64,000 bases of DNA, taken from the NCBI RefSeq assembly GCF_048773025.1, contig NC_133546.1, positions 86,867,816 through 86,931,815 of the forward strand, in the 5' to 3' direction. Source of the stretch: Camelus bactrianus (lineage: Eukaryota > Chordata > Mammalia > Artiodactyla > Camelidae). The notes under the pieces are model-generated. The model had not been told where the DNA came from. It was given only the letters and a program-made list of their open reading frames with translations, and did no database searches. Below are positions 10,609 through 22,695 of this stretch, piece after piece; position 1 is the stretch's first letter, and every line of letters begins with the position of its first letter. The translations under genes and the position numbers were made by a program.

Positions 10609-12838
10609 TGAACGAACGTCTCTCCACATGCTCAGTTCTGAGAGAGAAGTGTGTGTGAAAGCCGTCCTTCACCCAGCTTGTTGGGAACACAAAGTTTCTT
10701 TTCACTTGGAAACTCCATTCCATACATAAATATGGGGAGGTGCTAGCGCCAACTCGGTTTTACAGTGAAAACTGCAGGAACTTCAAACCGGCACTAGGGA
10801 ACAGACTGAGAAACCAGAGTAAAAGTTTCTCCTGCAACCCGTTCCCTTTGTGCTAGATGAACGAACGTCTCTCCACATGCTCAGTTCTGAGAGATAAGTG
10901 TGTGTGAAAGCCGTCCTTCACCTAGCTTGTTGGGAACACAGAGATTCTTTTCAATTGCAAACTCCACTCCATACATATATATGGGGTGGTACTAGCACCA
11001 ACTCGGTTTTACAGTGAAAACGGCAGGAACTTCAAACCGGCACTAGGAAACAGACTGAGAAACCAGAGTAAAAGTTTCCCCTGCAACCCGTTCCCATTGT
11101 GCTAGATGAACGAACGTCTCTCCACATGCTCAGTTCTGAGAGATAACTGTGTGTGAAAGCCGTCCTTCACCGAGGTTGTTGGGAACACAAAGTTTCTTTT
11201 CAATTGCAAACCCCACTTCATACATATATATGGGGAGGTACGAGCTCCAACTCGGTTTTACAGTGAAAACTGCAGGAAATTCAAACCGGCACTAGGAAAC
11301 AGACTGAGAAACCAGAGTAAAATTTTCTCCTGCAACCCGTTCCTTTGTGCTAGATGAACGAACGTCTCTCCACATGCTCAGTTTGAAAGATACTTGTGTG
11401 TGAAAGCCATACTTCACCTAGCTTGTTGGGAACACAAACTTTCTTTTCACTTGCAAACTCCACTCCATACATTTATATGGGGAGGTACTAGCTCCAACTC
11501 GGTTTTACAGTGAAAATTGCAGGAACTTCAAACCGGCACTAGGAAACAGACTGAGAAACCAGAGTAAAAGTTTCTCCTGCAACCCGTTCCCTTTGTGCTA
11601 GATGAACGAACGTCTCTCCACATGCTCAGTTCTGAGAGATAAGTGTGTGTCAAAGCCGTCCTTCACCTAGCTTGTTGGGAACACAAAGTTTCTTTTCACT
11701 TGCAAACACCACTCCATACATATATATGGGGAGGAACTAGCTCCAACTCGGTTTTACAGTGAAAACTGCAGGAACTTCAACACGGCACTAGGAAACAGAC
11801 TGAGAAACCAGAGTAAAAGTTTCTCCTGCAACCCGTTCCCTTTGTGCTAGATGAACGAACGTATCTCCACATGCTTAGTTCTGAGAGAGAAGTGTGTGTG
11901 AAAGCCGTCCTTCACCTAGCTTGTTGGGAACACAAAGTTTCTTTTCACTTTCAAACTCCATTCCATACATATATATGGGGAGGTACTAGCTCCAACTCGG
12001 TTTTACAGTGAAAACTGCAGGATCTTCAAACCGGCACTAGGAAACAGACTGAGAAACCAGAGTAAAAGTTTCCCTGCAACCCGTTCCCTTTGCGCTAGAT
12101 GAACGAACGTCTCTCCACATGCTCAGTTCTGAGAGAAAAGTGTGTGTGAAAGCCGTCCTTCACCTAGCTTGTTGGGAACACAAAGTTTCTTTTCACTTGC
12201 AAACTCCACTCCATACATATATATGGGGAGGTACTAGCTCCAACTCGGTTTTACAGTGAAAAATGCAGGAACTTCAAACCGGCACTAGGAAACAGACTGA
12301 GAAACCAGAGTAAAAGTTTCTCCTGCAACCAGTTCCCTTTGTGCTAGATGAACGAACGTCTCTCCACATGCTCAGTTCTGAGAGAGAAGTGTGTGTGAAA
12401 GCCGTACTTCACCTAGCTTGTTGGGAACACAAAGTTTCTTTTCACTTGCAAACTCCACTCCATACATATATATGGGGAGGTACAATCTCCAACTCGTTTT
12501 TACAGTGAAAACTGCAGGAACTTCAAACCGGCACTAGGAAACAGACTGAGAGACCAGAGTAAAAGTTTCTCCTGCAACCCGTTCCCTTTGTGTTAGATGA
12601 ACGAACGTCTCTCCACATGCTCAGTTCTGAGAGAGAAGTGTGTGTGAAAGCCGTCCTTCACCTAGCATGTTGGGAACACAAAGTTTCTTTTCACTTGCTA
12701 ACTCCACTCCATACATATATATGGGGAGGTACTAGCTCCAACTCGGTTTTACAGTGAAAACTGCAGGAACTTCAAACCGGCACTAGGAAACAGACTGAGA
12801 AACCAGAGTAAAAGTTTCTCCTGCAACCCGTTCCCTTT

Positions 12839-15800
12839 GTGCTAGATGAACGAACGTCTCTTCACATGCTCAGTTCTGAGAGATATGTGTGTGTGAAAGC
12901 CGTCCTTCACATAGCTTGTTGGGAACACAAAGTTTCTTTTCACTTGCAAACTCCACTCCATACATATATATGGGGAGGTACTAGCTCCAACTCGGTTTTA
13001 CAGTGCAAACTGCAGGAACTTCAAATCGGCACTAGGAAACAGACTGAGAAACCAGAGTAAAAGTTTCTCCTGCAACCCTTTCCCTTTGTGTTAGATGAAC
13101 GAACGTCTCTCCACATGCTTAGTTCTGAGAGATAATTATGTGTGAAAGCCGTACTTCAACTAGCTTGTTGGGAACACAAAGTTTCTTTTCACCTGCAAAC
13201 TCCACTCCATACATATATATGGGGAGGTACTAGCACCAACTCGGGTTTACAGTGAAAACTGCAGGAACTTCAAACCGGCACTAGTAAACAGACTGAGAAA
13301 CCAGAGTAAAAGTTTCTCCTGCAACCCGTTCCCTTTGTGCTAGATGAACGAACGTCTCTCCACATGCTCAGTTCTGAGAGAGAAGTGTGTGTGAAAGCCG
13401 TCCTTCACCTAGCTTGTTGGGAACACAAAGTTTCTTTTCACTTGCAAACTCCACCCCATACATAAATATGGGGAGGTGCTAGCGCCAACTCGGTTTTACA
13501 GTGAAAACTGCAGGAACTTCAAAAAGGCACTAGGAAACAGACTGAGAAACCAGAGTAAAAGTTTCTCCTGCAACCCGTTCCCTTTGTGCTAGATGAACGA
13601 ACATCTCTCCACATGCTCAGTTCTGAGAGAGAAGTGTGTGTGAAAGCCGTCCTTCACCTAGCTTGTTGGGAACACAAAGTTTCTTTTCACTTGCAAACTC
13701 CACTCCATACATATATATGGGGATGTGCTACTTCCAACTCGGTTTTAAAGTGCAAACTGCAGGAACTTCAAACCGGCACTAGGAAACAGGCTGAGAAACC
13801 AGAGTAAAAGTTTCTCCTGCAACCCTTTCCCTTTGTGCTAGATGAACGAACGTCTCTCCACATGCTCAGTTCTGAGAGATAAGTGTGTGTGAAAGCCGTC
13901 TTTAACCTAGCTTGTTGGGAACACAAAATTTCTTTCCACTTGCAAACTCCACTCCATACATATATATGGGGAGGTACTAGCTCAAACTCGGTTTTACAGT
14001 GAAAACTGCAGGTACTTCAAACCGGCACTAGGAAACAAACTGAGAATCCAGAGTAAAAGTTTCTCGTGCAACCCGTTCCCTTTGTGCTAGATGAACGAAC
14101 GTCTCTCCACATGCTCATTTCTGAGAGATAAGTGTGTGTGAAAGCCGTTCTTCACCTAGCCTGTAGGGAACACAAAGATTCTTTTCAATTGCAAATTCCA
14201 CTCCATACATATATATGGGGAGGAACTAACTCCAACTCGGTTTTACAGTGAAAACTGCAGGAACTTCAACCCGGCACTAGGAAACAGACTGAGAAACCAG
14301 AGTAAAAGTTTCTCCTGCAACCCGTTCCCTTTGTGCTAGATGAACGAACGTCTCTCCACATGCTCAGTTCTGAGAGATAAGTGTGTGTGAAAGCCGTCCT
14401 TCACCTAGCTTGTTGGGAACACAAAGTTTCTTTTCACTTGCAAACTCCACTACATACATATATATGGGGAGGTACTAGCTCCAACTCGGTTTTACAGTGA
14501 AACATACAGGAACTTCAAACCGGCACTAGGAAACAGACTGAGAAACCAGAGTAAAAGTTTCTCCTGCAACCCGTTCCCTTTGTTCTAGATGAACGAACGT
14601 CTATCCACATGCTCAGTTCTGAGAGAGAAGTGTGTGTGAAATCCGTACTTCACCTAGCTTGTTGGGAACACAAAGTTTCTTTTCACTTGCAAACTCCACT
14701 CAATAAATATATATGGGGAGGTACTAGCTCCAACTCGGTTTTACAGTGAAAAATGCAGGAAATTCAAACCGGCACTAGGAAACAGACTGAGAAACCAGAG
14801 TAAAAGTTTCTCCTGCAACCCGTTCCCTTTGTGCTAGATGAACGAACGTCTCTTCACATGCTCAGTTCTGAGGGATATGTTTGTGTGAAAGCCGTCCTTC
14901 ACCTAGCTTGTTGGGAACACAAAGTTTCTTTTCACTTGCAAACTCCACTCCATACATATATATGGGGAGGTACTAGCTCCAACTCGGTTTTACAGTGCAA
15001 ACTGCAGGAACTTCAAACCGGCTCTTGGAAACTGAGAAACCAGAGTAAAAGTTTCCCCTGCAACCCGTTCCCTTTGTGTTAGATGAACGAAAGTCTCTCC
15101 ACATGCTGAGTTCTGAGAGATAAGTGTGTGTGAAAGCCGTCCTTCACCTAGCTTGTTGGGAACACAAAGTTTCTTTTCACTTGCAAACTCCACTCCATAC
15201 ATATATATGGGGAGGTACTAGCTCCAACTCGGTTTTACAGTGAAAACTGCAGGAACTTCAAACCGGCACTAGTAAACAGACTGAGAAACCAGAGTAAAAT
15301 TTTCTCCTGCAACCCGTTCCTTTTGTGCTAGATGAACGAACGTCTCTCCACATGCTCAGTTCTGAGAGAGAAGTGTGTGTGTAAGCCGTCCTTCACCTAG
15401 CTTGTTGGGAACACAAAGTTTCTTTTCACTTGCAAACTCCACTCCATACATAAATATGGGGAGGTGCTAGCGCCAACTCGGTTTTACAGTGAAAACTGCA
15501 GGAACTTCAAACCGGCACTAGGAAACAGACTGAGAAACCAGAGTAAAAGTTTCTCCTGCAACCCGTTCCCTTTGTGCTAGATGAACGAACATCTCTCCAC
15601 ATGCTCAGTTCTGAGAGAGAAGTGTGTGTGAAAGCCGTTCTTCACCTAGCTTGTTGGGAACACAAAGTTTCTTTTCACTTGCACACTCCACTCCATTCAT
15701 ATATATGGGGAGGTGCTACCTCCAACTCGGTTTTACAGTGCAAACTGCAGGAACTTCAAACCGGCACTAGGAAACAGGCTGAGAAACCAGAGTAAAAGTT

Positions 15801-16600
15801 TCTCCTGCAACCCTTTCCTTTTGTGCTAGATGAACGAACGTCTCTCCACATGCTCAGTTCTGAGAGACAAGTGTGTGTGAAAGCCTTCCTTCACCTAGCT
15901 TGTAGGGAACACAAAGATTCTTTTCACTTGCAATCTCCACTCCATACATATATATGGGGAGGTACTAGCTCCAAATCGGTTTTACAGTGAAAACTGCAGG
16001 TACTTCAAACCGGCATTAGGAAACAGACTGAGAAACCAGAGTAAAAGTTTCTCCTGCAATCCGTTCCCTTTTTGCTAGATGAACGAACGTCTCTCCACAT
16101 GCTCAGTTCTGAGAGATAAGTGTGTGTGAAAGCCGTCCTTCACCTAGCTTGTTGGGAACACAAAGTTTCTTTTCATTGCAAACTCCAATCCATACATATA
16201 TATGGGGAGGTACTAGCTCCAACTCGGTTTTACAGTGAAAAATGCAGGTACTTCAAACCGGCACTAGGAAACAGACTGAGAAACAAGAAAAAATCTTTCT
16301 CTTGCAACCCGTTCCATTTGTGCTAGATGAATGTACGTCTCTCCACATGCTCAGTTCTGAGAGATAAGTGAGTGTGAAAGCCGTCCTTCACCCAGCTTGT
16401 TGGGAACACAAAGTTCCTTTTCACTTGCAAACTCCACTCCATACATATATATGGTGAGGTACTATCTCCAACTCGGTTTTACAGTGAAAACTGCAGGAAC
16501 TTCAAACCGGCACTAGGAAAAAGACTGAGAAACCAGAGTAAAAGTTTCTACTGCAACCCGTTCCCTTTGTGCTAGATGAACGAAAGTCTCTCCACATGCT
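12839..16600 (+). repeat. Decayed 8-monomer HOR, about 1,988 bp
   Basis: Matching private variants recur 1,988-1,992 bp apart. TCTCTTCACATGC is at about 12,860 and 14,852. CTAGTAAACA is at 13,281 and 15,269. CATAAATATGGGGAGGTGC is at 13,461 and 15,449. AACAGGCTGAG is at 13,785 and 15,773. The second copy runs out at about 15,830, where the next marker (TGTAGGGAACACAAAG, 14,163 and 15,902) is one monomer out of step. The copies differ by several per cent and include a short deletion at about 15,025 (GGAAACTGAG). Confidence 0.75.
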
Positions 16601-19211
16601 CAATTCTGAGATATAAGTGTGTGTGAAAGCCGTGCTTCACCTAGCTTGTTGGGAACACAAAGTTTCTTTTCAATTGCAAACTCCACTCCATACATATATA
16701 TGGGGATGTACTAGCTCCAACTCTGTTTTACAGTGCAAACTGCATTCACTTTAAACCGGCACTAGGAAACAGACTGAGAAACCAGAGTAATAGTTTCTCC
16801 TGCTACCCGTTCCCTTTTTACTAGATGAACGAACGTCTTTCCACATGCTCAGTTCTGAGAGATAAGTGTGTGTGAAAGCCGTCCTTCACCTCGCTTGTTG
16901 GGAACACAAAGTTTCTTTTCAATTGCAAACTCCACTCTATACATATATATGGGGATGTACTAGCTCCAACTCGTTTTTACAGTGCAAACTGCAGGAACTT
17001 CAAACCGGCACTAGGAAACAGACTGAGAAACCAGAGAAAAAGTTTCTCCTGCAACCCGTTCCCTTTGTGCTAGATGAACGAAAGTCTCTCCACATGCTCA
17101 TTTCTGAGAGATATGTGTGTGTGAATGCCGTCCTTCAACTAACTTGTTGGGAACACAAAGTTTCTTTTCATTTGCAAACTCCACTCCATACATATATATT
17201 TGGAGGTACAAGCTCCAAATCGGTTTTACAGTGAAAACGGCAGGAACATCAAACCGGCACTAGGAAACAGATGAGAAACCAGAGTAAAAGTTTCTCCTGT
17301 TACCCGTTCCATTTTTGCTACATGAATGAACGTCTCTCCACATGCTCAGTTCTGAGAGATAAGTGTGTGTGAAAGCCGTCCTTCACCTCGCTTGTTGGGA
17401 ACACAAAGTTTCTTTTCAATTGCAAACTCCACTCCATACATATATATGGGGATGTACTAGCTCCAACTCGGTTTTACAGTGCAAACTGCAGGAACTTCAA
17501 ACCGGCACTAGGAAACCGACTGAGAAACCAGAGTAAAGTTTCTCCTGCAAACCATTCCCTTTGTGCTAGATGAACGAAGGTCTCGCCACATGCTAATTTC
17601 TGAGAGATATGTGTGTGTGAAAGCCGTCCTTCACATAGCTTGTTGGGAACACAAAGTTTCTTTTCACTTGCAAACTCCACTCCATACATGTATATGGGGA
17701 GGTACAAGCTCCAACTCGCTTTTACAGTGAAAACTTCAGGAACATCAAACCGGCACTAGGAAACAGACTGAGAAATCAGAGTAAAAGTTTCTCCTGCAAC
17801 CCGTTCCCTTTGTGCTACATGAACGAACTTCTCTCCACATGCTCAGTTCTGAGAGATAAGTGTGTGTGAAAGCCGTCCTTCACCTAGCTTGTTGGGAACA
17901 CAAAGTTTCTTTTCACTTGCAAACTCCACTCCATACATATATATGGGGAGCTACTAGCTCCAACTCGGTTTTACAGTGAAAACTGCAGGAACTTCAAACC
18001 GGCACTAGGAAACAGACTGAGAAACCAGAGTAAAAGTTTCTACTGCAACCCGTTCCCTTTGTGCTAGATGAACGAACGTCTCTCCACATGCTCATTTCTG
18101 AGATATAAGTGTGTGTGAAAGCCGTCCTTCACCTAGCTTGTTAGGAACACAAAGATTCTTTTCACATGCAAACTCCACTCCATACATATATATGGGGAGG
18201 TATTAGCTCCAACTCGGTTTTACAGTGAAAACTGCAGAACTTCAAACCGGCACTAGGAAACAGACTGAGAAACCAGAGTAAAAGTTTCTCCTGCAACCCG
18301 TTCCCATTGTGCTAGATGAACGAACGTCTCTCCACATGCTCAGTTCTGAGATATAAGTGTGTGTGAAAGCCGTCCTTCACCTAGCTTGTTGGGAACACAA
18401 AGTTTCTTTTCACTTGCAAACTCCACTCCATACATATATATGGGGAGGTACTAGCTCCAACTCGGTTTTACAGTGAAAACTGCAGGAAATTCAAACCGGC
18501 ACTAGGAAACAGACTGAGAAACCAGAGTAATAGTTTCTCCGGCCACCCGTTCCCATTTTTCTAGATGAACGAACGTCTCTCCACATGCTCAGTTCTGAGA
18601 GAAAAGTGTGTGTGAAAGCCGTCCTTCACATAGATTGTTGGGAACACAAAGTTTCTTTTCACTTGCAAACTCCACTCCATACATATATATGGGGAGGTAC
18701 TAGCTCCAACTCGGTTTTACAGAGAAAACTGCAGGAACTTCAAACCGGCACTAGGAAACAGACTGAGAAACCAGAGTAAAAGTTTCTCCTGCAACCCGTT
18801 CCCTTTGTGCTAGATGAAAGAACGTCTCTCCACATGCTCATTTCTGAGAGATATGTCTGTGTGAATGCCGTCCTTCACCTAACTTGTTGGGAACACAAAG
18901 TTTCTTTTCATTTGCAAACTCCACTCCATACATATATATGGGGATGTACTAGCTCCAACTCGGTTTTACAGTGCAAACTGCAGGAACTTTAAACCGGCAC
19001 TAGGAAACCGACTGAGAAACCAGAGTAAAGTTTCTCCTGCAACCCATTCCCTTTGTGCTAGATGAACGAACGTCTCTCCACATGCTCATTTCTGAGAGAT
19101 ATGTGTGTGTGAAAGCCGTCCTTCACATAGCTTGTTGGGAAAACAAAGTTTCTTTTCACTTGCAAACTCCACTCCATACATATATATGGGGAGGTACAAG
19201 CTCCAACTTGC
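16600..19211 (+). repeat. Short-order repeats of 2, 6 and 7 monomers
   Basis: CCTCGCTTG at 16,889 and 17,387 marks a 2-monomer step (498 bp). GAGCTACTAG at 17,948 and 19,440 marks a 6-monomer step (1,492 bp). GGCCACCCG near 18,541 and 20,283 marks a 7-monomer step (1,742 bp). The 6- and 7-monomer offsets agree once one extra monomer (about 19,840-20,090) is allowed in the right copy. This zone flows into the left copy of the 3,484 bp duplication. A 122-residue open frame at 16,866-17,234 runs across a monomer border only because stops are mutated, and I do not consider it a gene. Confidence 0.75.
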
Positions 19212-22200
19212 TTTTACAGTGAAAACTGCAGGAACATCAAACCGGCACTAGGAAACAGACTGAGAAATCAGAGTAAAACTTTCTCCTGCAACCCGTTCCC
19301 TTTGTGCTAGATGAACGAACGTCTCTCCACATGCTCAGTTCTGAGATATAAGTGTGTGTGAAAGCCGTCCTTCACCTAGCTTGCTGGGAACACAAAGTTT
19401 CTTTTCACTTGCAAACTCCACTCCATACATATATATGGGGAGCTACTAGCTCCAACTCGGTTTTACAGTGAAAACTGCAGGAACTTCAAACCGGCACTAG
19501 GAAACAGACTGAGAAACCAGAGTAAAAGTTTCTACTGCAACCCGTTCCCTTTGTGCTAGATGAACGAACGTCTCTCCACATGCTCATTTCTGAGATATAA
19601 GTGTGTGTGAAAGCCGTCCTTCACCTAGCTTGTTGGGAACACAAAGATTCTTTTCACATGCAAACTCCACTCCATACATATATATGGGGAGGTATTAGCT
19701 CCAACTCGGTTTTACAGTGAAAACTGCAGGAACTTCAAACCGGCACTAGGAAGCAGACTGAGAATCCAGAGTAAAAGTTTCTCCTGCAACCCGTTCCCAT
19801 TGTGCTAGATGAACGAACGTCTCTCCACATGCTCAGTTCTGAGAGATAAGTGTGTGTGAAAGCCGTCCTTCACCTAGCTTGTTGGGAACACAAAGTTTCT
19901 TTTCACTTGCATACTCCACTCCATATATATATATGGGGAGGTGCAGGCTCCAAATCGGTTTTACAGTGAAAACTGCAGGAACTTCAAACCGGCACTAGTA
20001 AACAGACTGAGAAACCAGAGTAAAAGTTTCTCCTGCAACCCGTTCCATTTGTGCTAGATGAACGAAAGTCTCTCCACATGCTCAGTTCTGAGATATAACT
20101 GTGTGTGAAAGCCGTCCTTCACCTAGCTTGTTGGGAACACAAAGTTTCTTTTCACTTGCAAACTCCACTCCATACATATATATGGGGAGGTACTAGCTCC
20201 AACTCGGTTTTACAGTGAAAACTGCAGGAAATTCAAACCGGCACTAGGAAACAGACTGAGAAACCAGAGTAATAGTTTCTCCGGCCACCCGTTCCCATTT
20301 TTCTAGATGAACGAACGTCTCTCCACATGCTCAGTTCTGAGAGAAAAGTGTGTGTGAAAGCCGTCCTTCACATAGCTTGTTGGGAACACAAAGTTTCTTT
20401 TCACTTGCAAACTCCACTCCATACATATATATGGGGAGGTACTAGCTCCAACTCGGTTTTACAGTGAAAACTGCAGGAACTTCAAACCGGCACTAGGAAA
20501 CAGACTGAGAAACCAGAGTAATAGTTTCTCCTGCAACCCGTTCCCATTTTGCTAGATGAACGAACGTCTCTCCACATGCTCAGTTCTGAGAGATAAGTGT
20601 GTGTGAAAGCCGTCTTTCACCTAGCTTGTTGGGAACACAAAGTTTATTTTCACTTGCAAACTCCACTCCATACATATATATGGGGAGGTACTAGCTCCAA
20701 GTCGGTTTTACAGTGAAAACTGCAGGAACTCCTAACCGGCACTAGGAAACAGACTGAGAAACCAGAGTAAAAGTTTCTCCTCCAACCCGTTCCATTTGTG
20801 CTAGATGAACGAACGTCTCTCCACATGCTCATTTCTGAGAGATATGTGTGTGTGAAAGCCGTCCTTCACCTAGCTTGTTGGGAACACAAAGTTTCTTTTC
20901 ACTTGCAAACTCCAATCCATACATATATATGGGGAGGTACTAGCTCCAACTCGGTTTTACAGTGAAAAATGCAGGAACTTCAAACCGGCACTAGGAAACA
21001 GACTGAGAAACCAGAGTAAAAGTTTCTCCTGCAACACGTTCCATTTGTGCTAGATGAACGAACGTCTCTCCACATGCTCAGTTCTGAGATATAAGTGTGT
21101 GTGAAAGCCGTCCTTCACCAAGCTTGTTGGGAACACAAAGTTTCTTTTCACTTGCAAACTCCACTCCATACATATATATGGGGAGGTTCTAGCTCCAAAT
21201 CGGTTTTACAGTGAAAACTGCAGGAAATTCAAACCGGCACTAGGAAACAGACTGAGAATCCAGAGTAAAAGTTTCTCCTGCAACCCGTTCCCTTTGTGCT
21301 AGATGAACGAACGTCACTCCACATGCTCAGTTCTGAGAGATAAGTGTGTGTGAAAGCCGTCCTTCACCAAGCTTGTTGGGAACACAAAGATTCTTTTCAC
21401 TTGCAAACTCAACTCCATACATATATATGGGGAGGTAATAGCTCCAACTCGATTTTACTGTGCAAACTGCAGGAACTTCATACAGGCACTAGGAAACAGA
21501 CTGAGAAACCAGAGTAAAAGTTTCTCCTGCAACCCGTTCCCTTTGTGCAAAATGAACGAACGTCTCTCCACATGCTCAGTTGTGAGAGATAATTGTGTGG
21601 GAAAGCCGTCCTTCAGCTATCTTGTTGGGAATACAAAGTTTCTTTTCAATTGCAAACTCCAGTCCATACATATATAAGGGGTGGTACTATCTCCAACTCG
21701 GTTTTACAGTGAAAACTGCTGGAACTTCAAACCGGCACTAGGAAACAGACTGAGAAACCAGAGTAAAAGTTTCTCCTGCAACCCGTTCCCTTTGTGCTAG
21801 ATGAACGAACGTCTCTCCACATGCTCAGTTCTGAGAGATAAGTGTGTGTGAAAGCCGTCCTTCACCTAGATTGTTGGGAACACAAAGTATCTTTTCACTT
21901 GCTAACCCCACTCCATATATATATATGGGGAGGTACTAGCTCCAACTCGGTTTTACAGTGAAAACTGCAGGAACTTCAAACCGGCACTAGGAAACAGACT
22001 GAGAAACCAGAGTAAAAGTTTCTCCTGCAAACCGTTCCCTTTGTCCTAGATGAACGAACGTCTCTCCACATGCGCAGTTCTGAGAGATAAGTGTGTGTGA
22101 AAGCCGTCCTTCACCTAGCTTGTTGGGAACACAAAGCTTCTTTTCACTTGCAAACTCCACTCTATAGATATATATGGGGAGGTACTAGCTCCAACTCGGT

Positions 22201-22695
22201 TTTACAGTGAAAACTGCAGGAACTTCAAACCGGCACTAGGAAACAGACTGAAAAACCAGAGTAAAAGTTTTTCCTGCAACCCGTTCCTTGTGTGCTAGAT
22301 GAACGAACGTCTCTCCACATGCTCAGTTCTGAGAGATATGTGTGTGTGAAAGCCTTCCTTCACATAGCTTGGTGGGAACACAAAATTTCTTTTTACATGC
22401 AAACTCCACTCCATACATATATATGGGGAGGTACTAGCTCCAACTCTGTTTTACAGTGAAAACTGCAGGAACTTCAAACAGGCACTAGGAAACAGACTGA
22501 GAAACCAGAGTAAAATTTTCTCCTGCAAACCGTTCCTTTTTGCTAGATGAACGAACTTCTATATACATGCTAAGTTCTGAGAGATAAGAGTGTTGAAAGC
22601 CGTCCTTCACCTAGCTTGTTGGGAACACAAAGTTTCTTTTCACTTGCAAACTCCAGTCCATACATATATATGGAGAGGTACAAGCTCCAACTCGG
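19212..22695 (+). repeat. Left copy of a 3,484 bp (14-monomer) tandem duplication
   Basis: From 19,212 the sequence matches 22,696 onward base for base at every place compared, about twenty-five spots spread over the unit. These include rare changes such as CCGGCCACCCG (20,281/23,765), TGCGCAGTTC (22,071/25,555), CTATATACATG (22,559/26,043) and ATAAGGGGTGG (21,672/25,156). Left of 19,212 the copies differ at 19,209 and 19,211. The unit keeps monomer register (14 x about 248.9). Confidence 0.93.

Larger units (their letters stand above)
9362..12838 (+). repeat. Diverged monomers with weak higher-order structure
   Basis: About fourteen monomers lie here. Neighbours differ at many scattered sites and I found no clean multi-monomer period. 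Small length changes occur, for example a lost base in CCCGTTCCTTTGTG at 11,337 and TTTCCCTGCAACC near 12,069. Against its flanks this looks like an older, less homogenised stretch. No other sequence type is present. Confidence 0.75.

Noticed and set aside
16866-17234. Longest open frame, 122 codons, and some 80 others of 60-86 codons on both strands
   Set aside because: All are monomer sequence read through. Because the monomer is 249 bp the same frame recurs in phase; the frames begin and end at the same monomer positions, show no protein-like conservation beyond DNA identity, and match no family I know.
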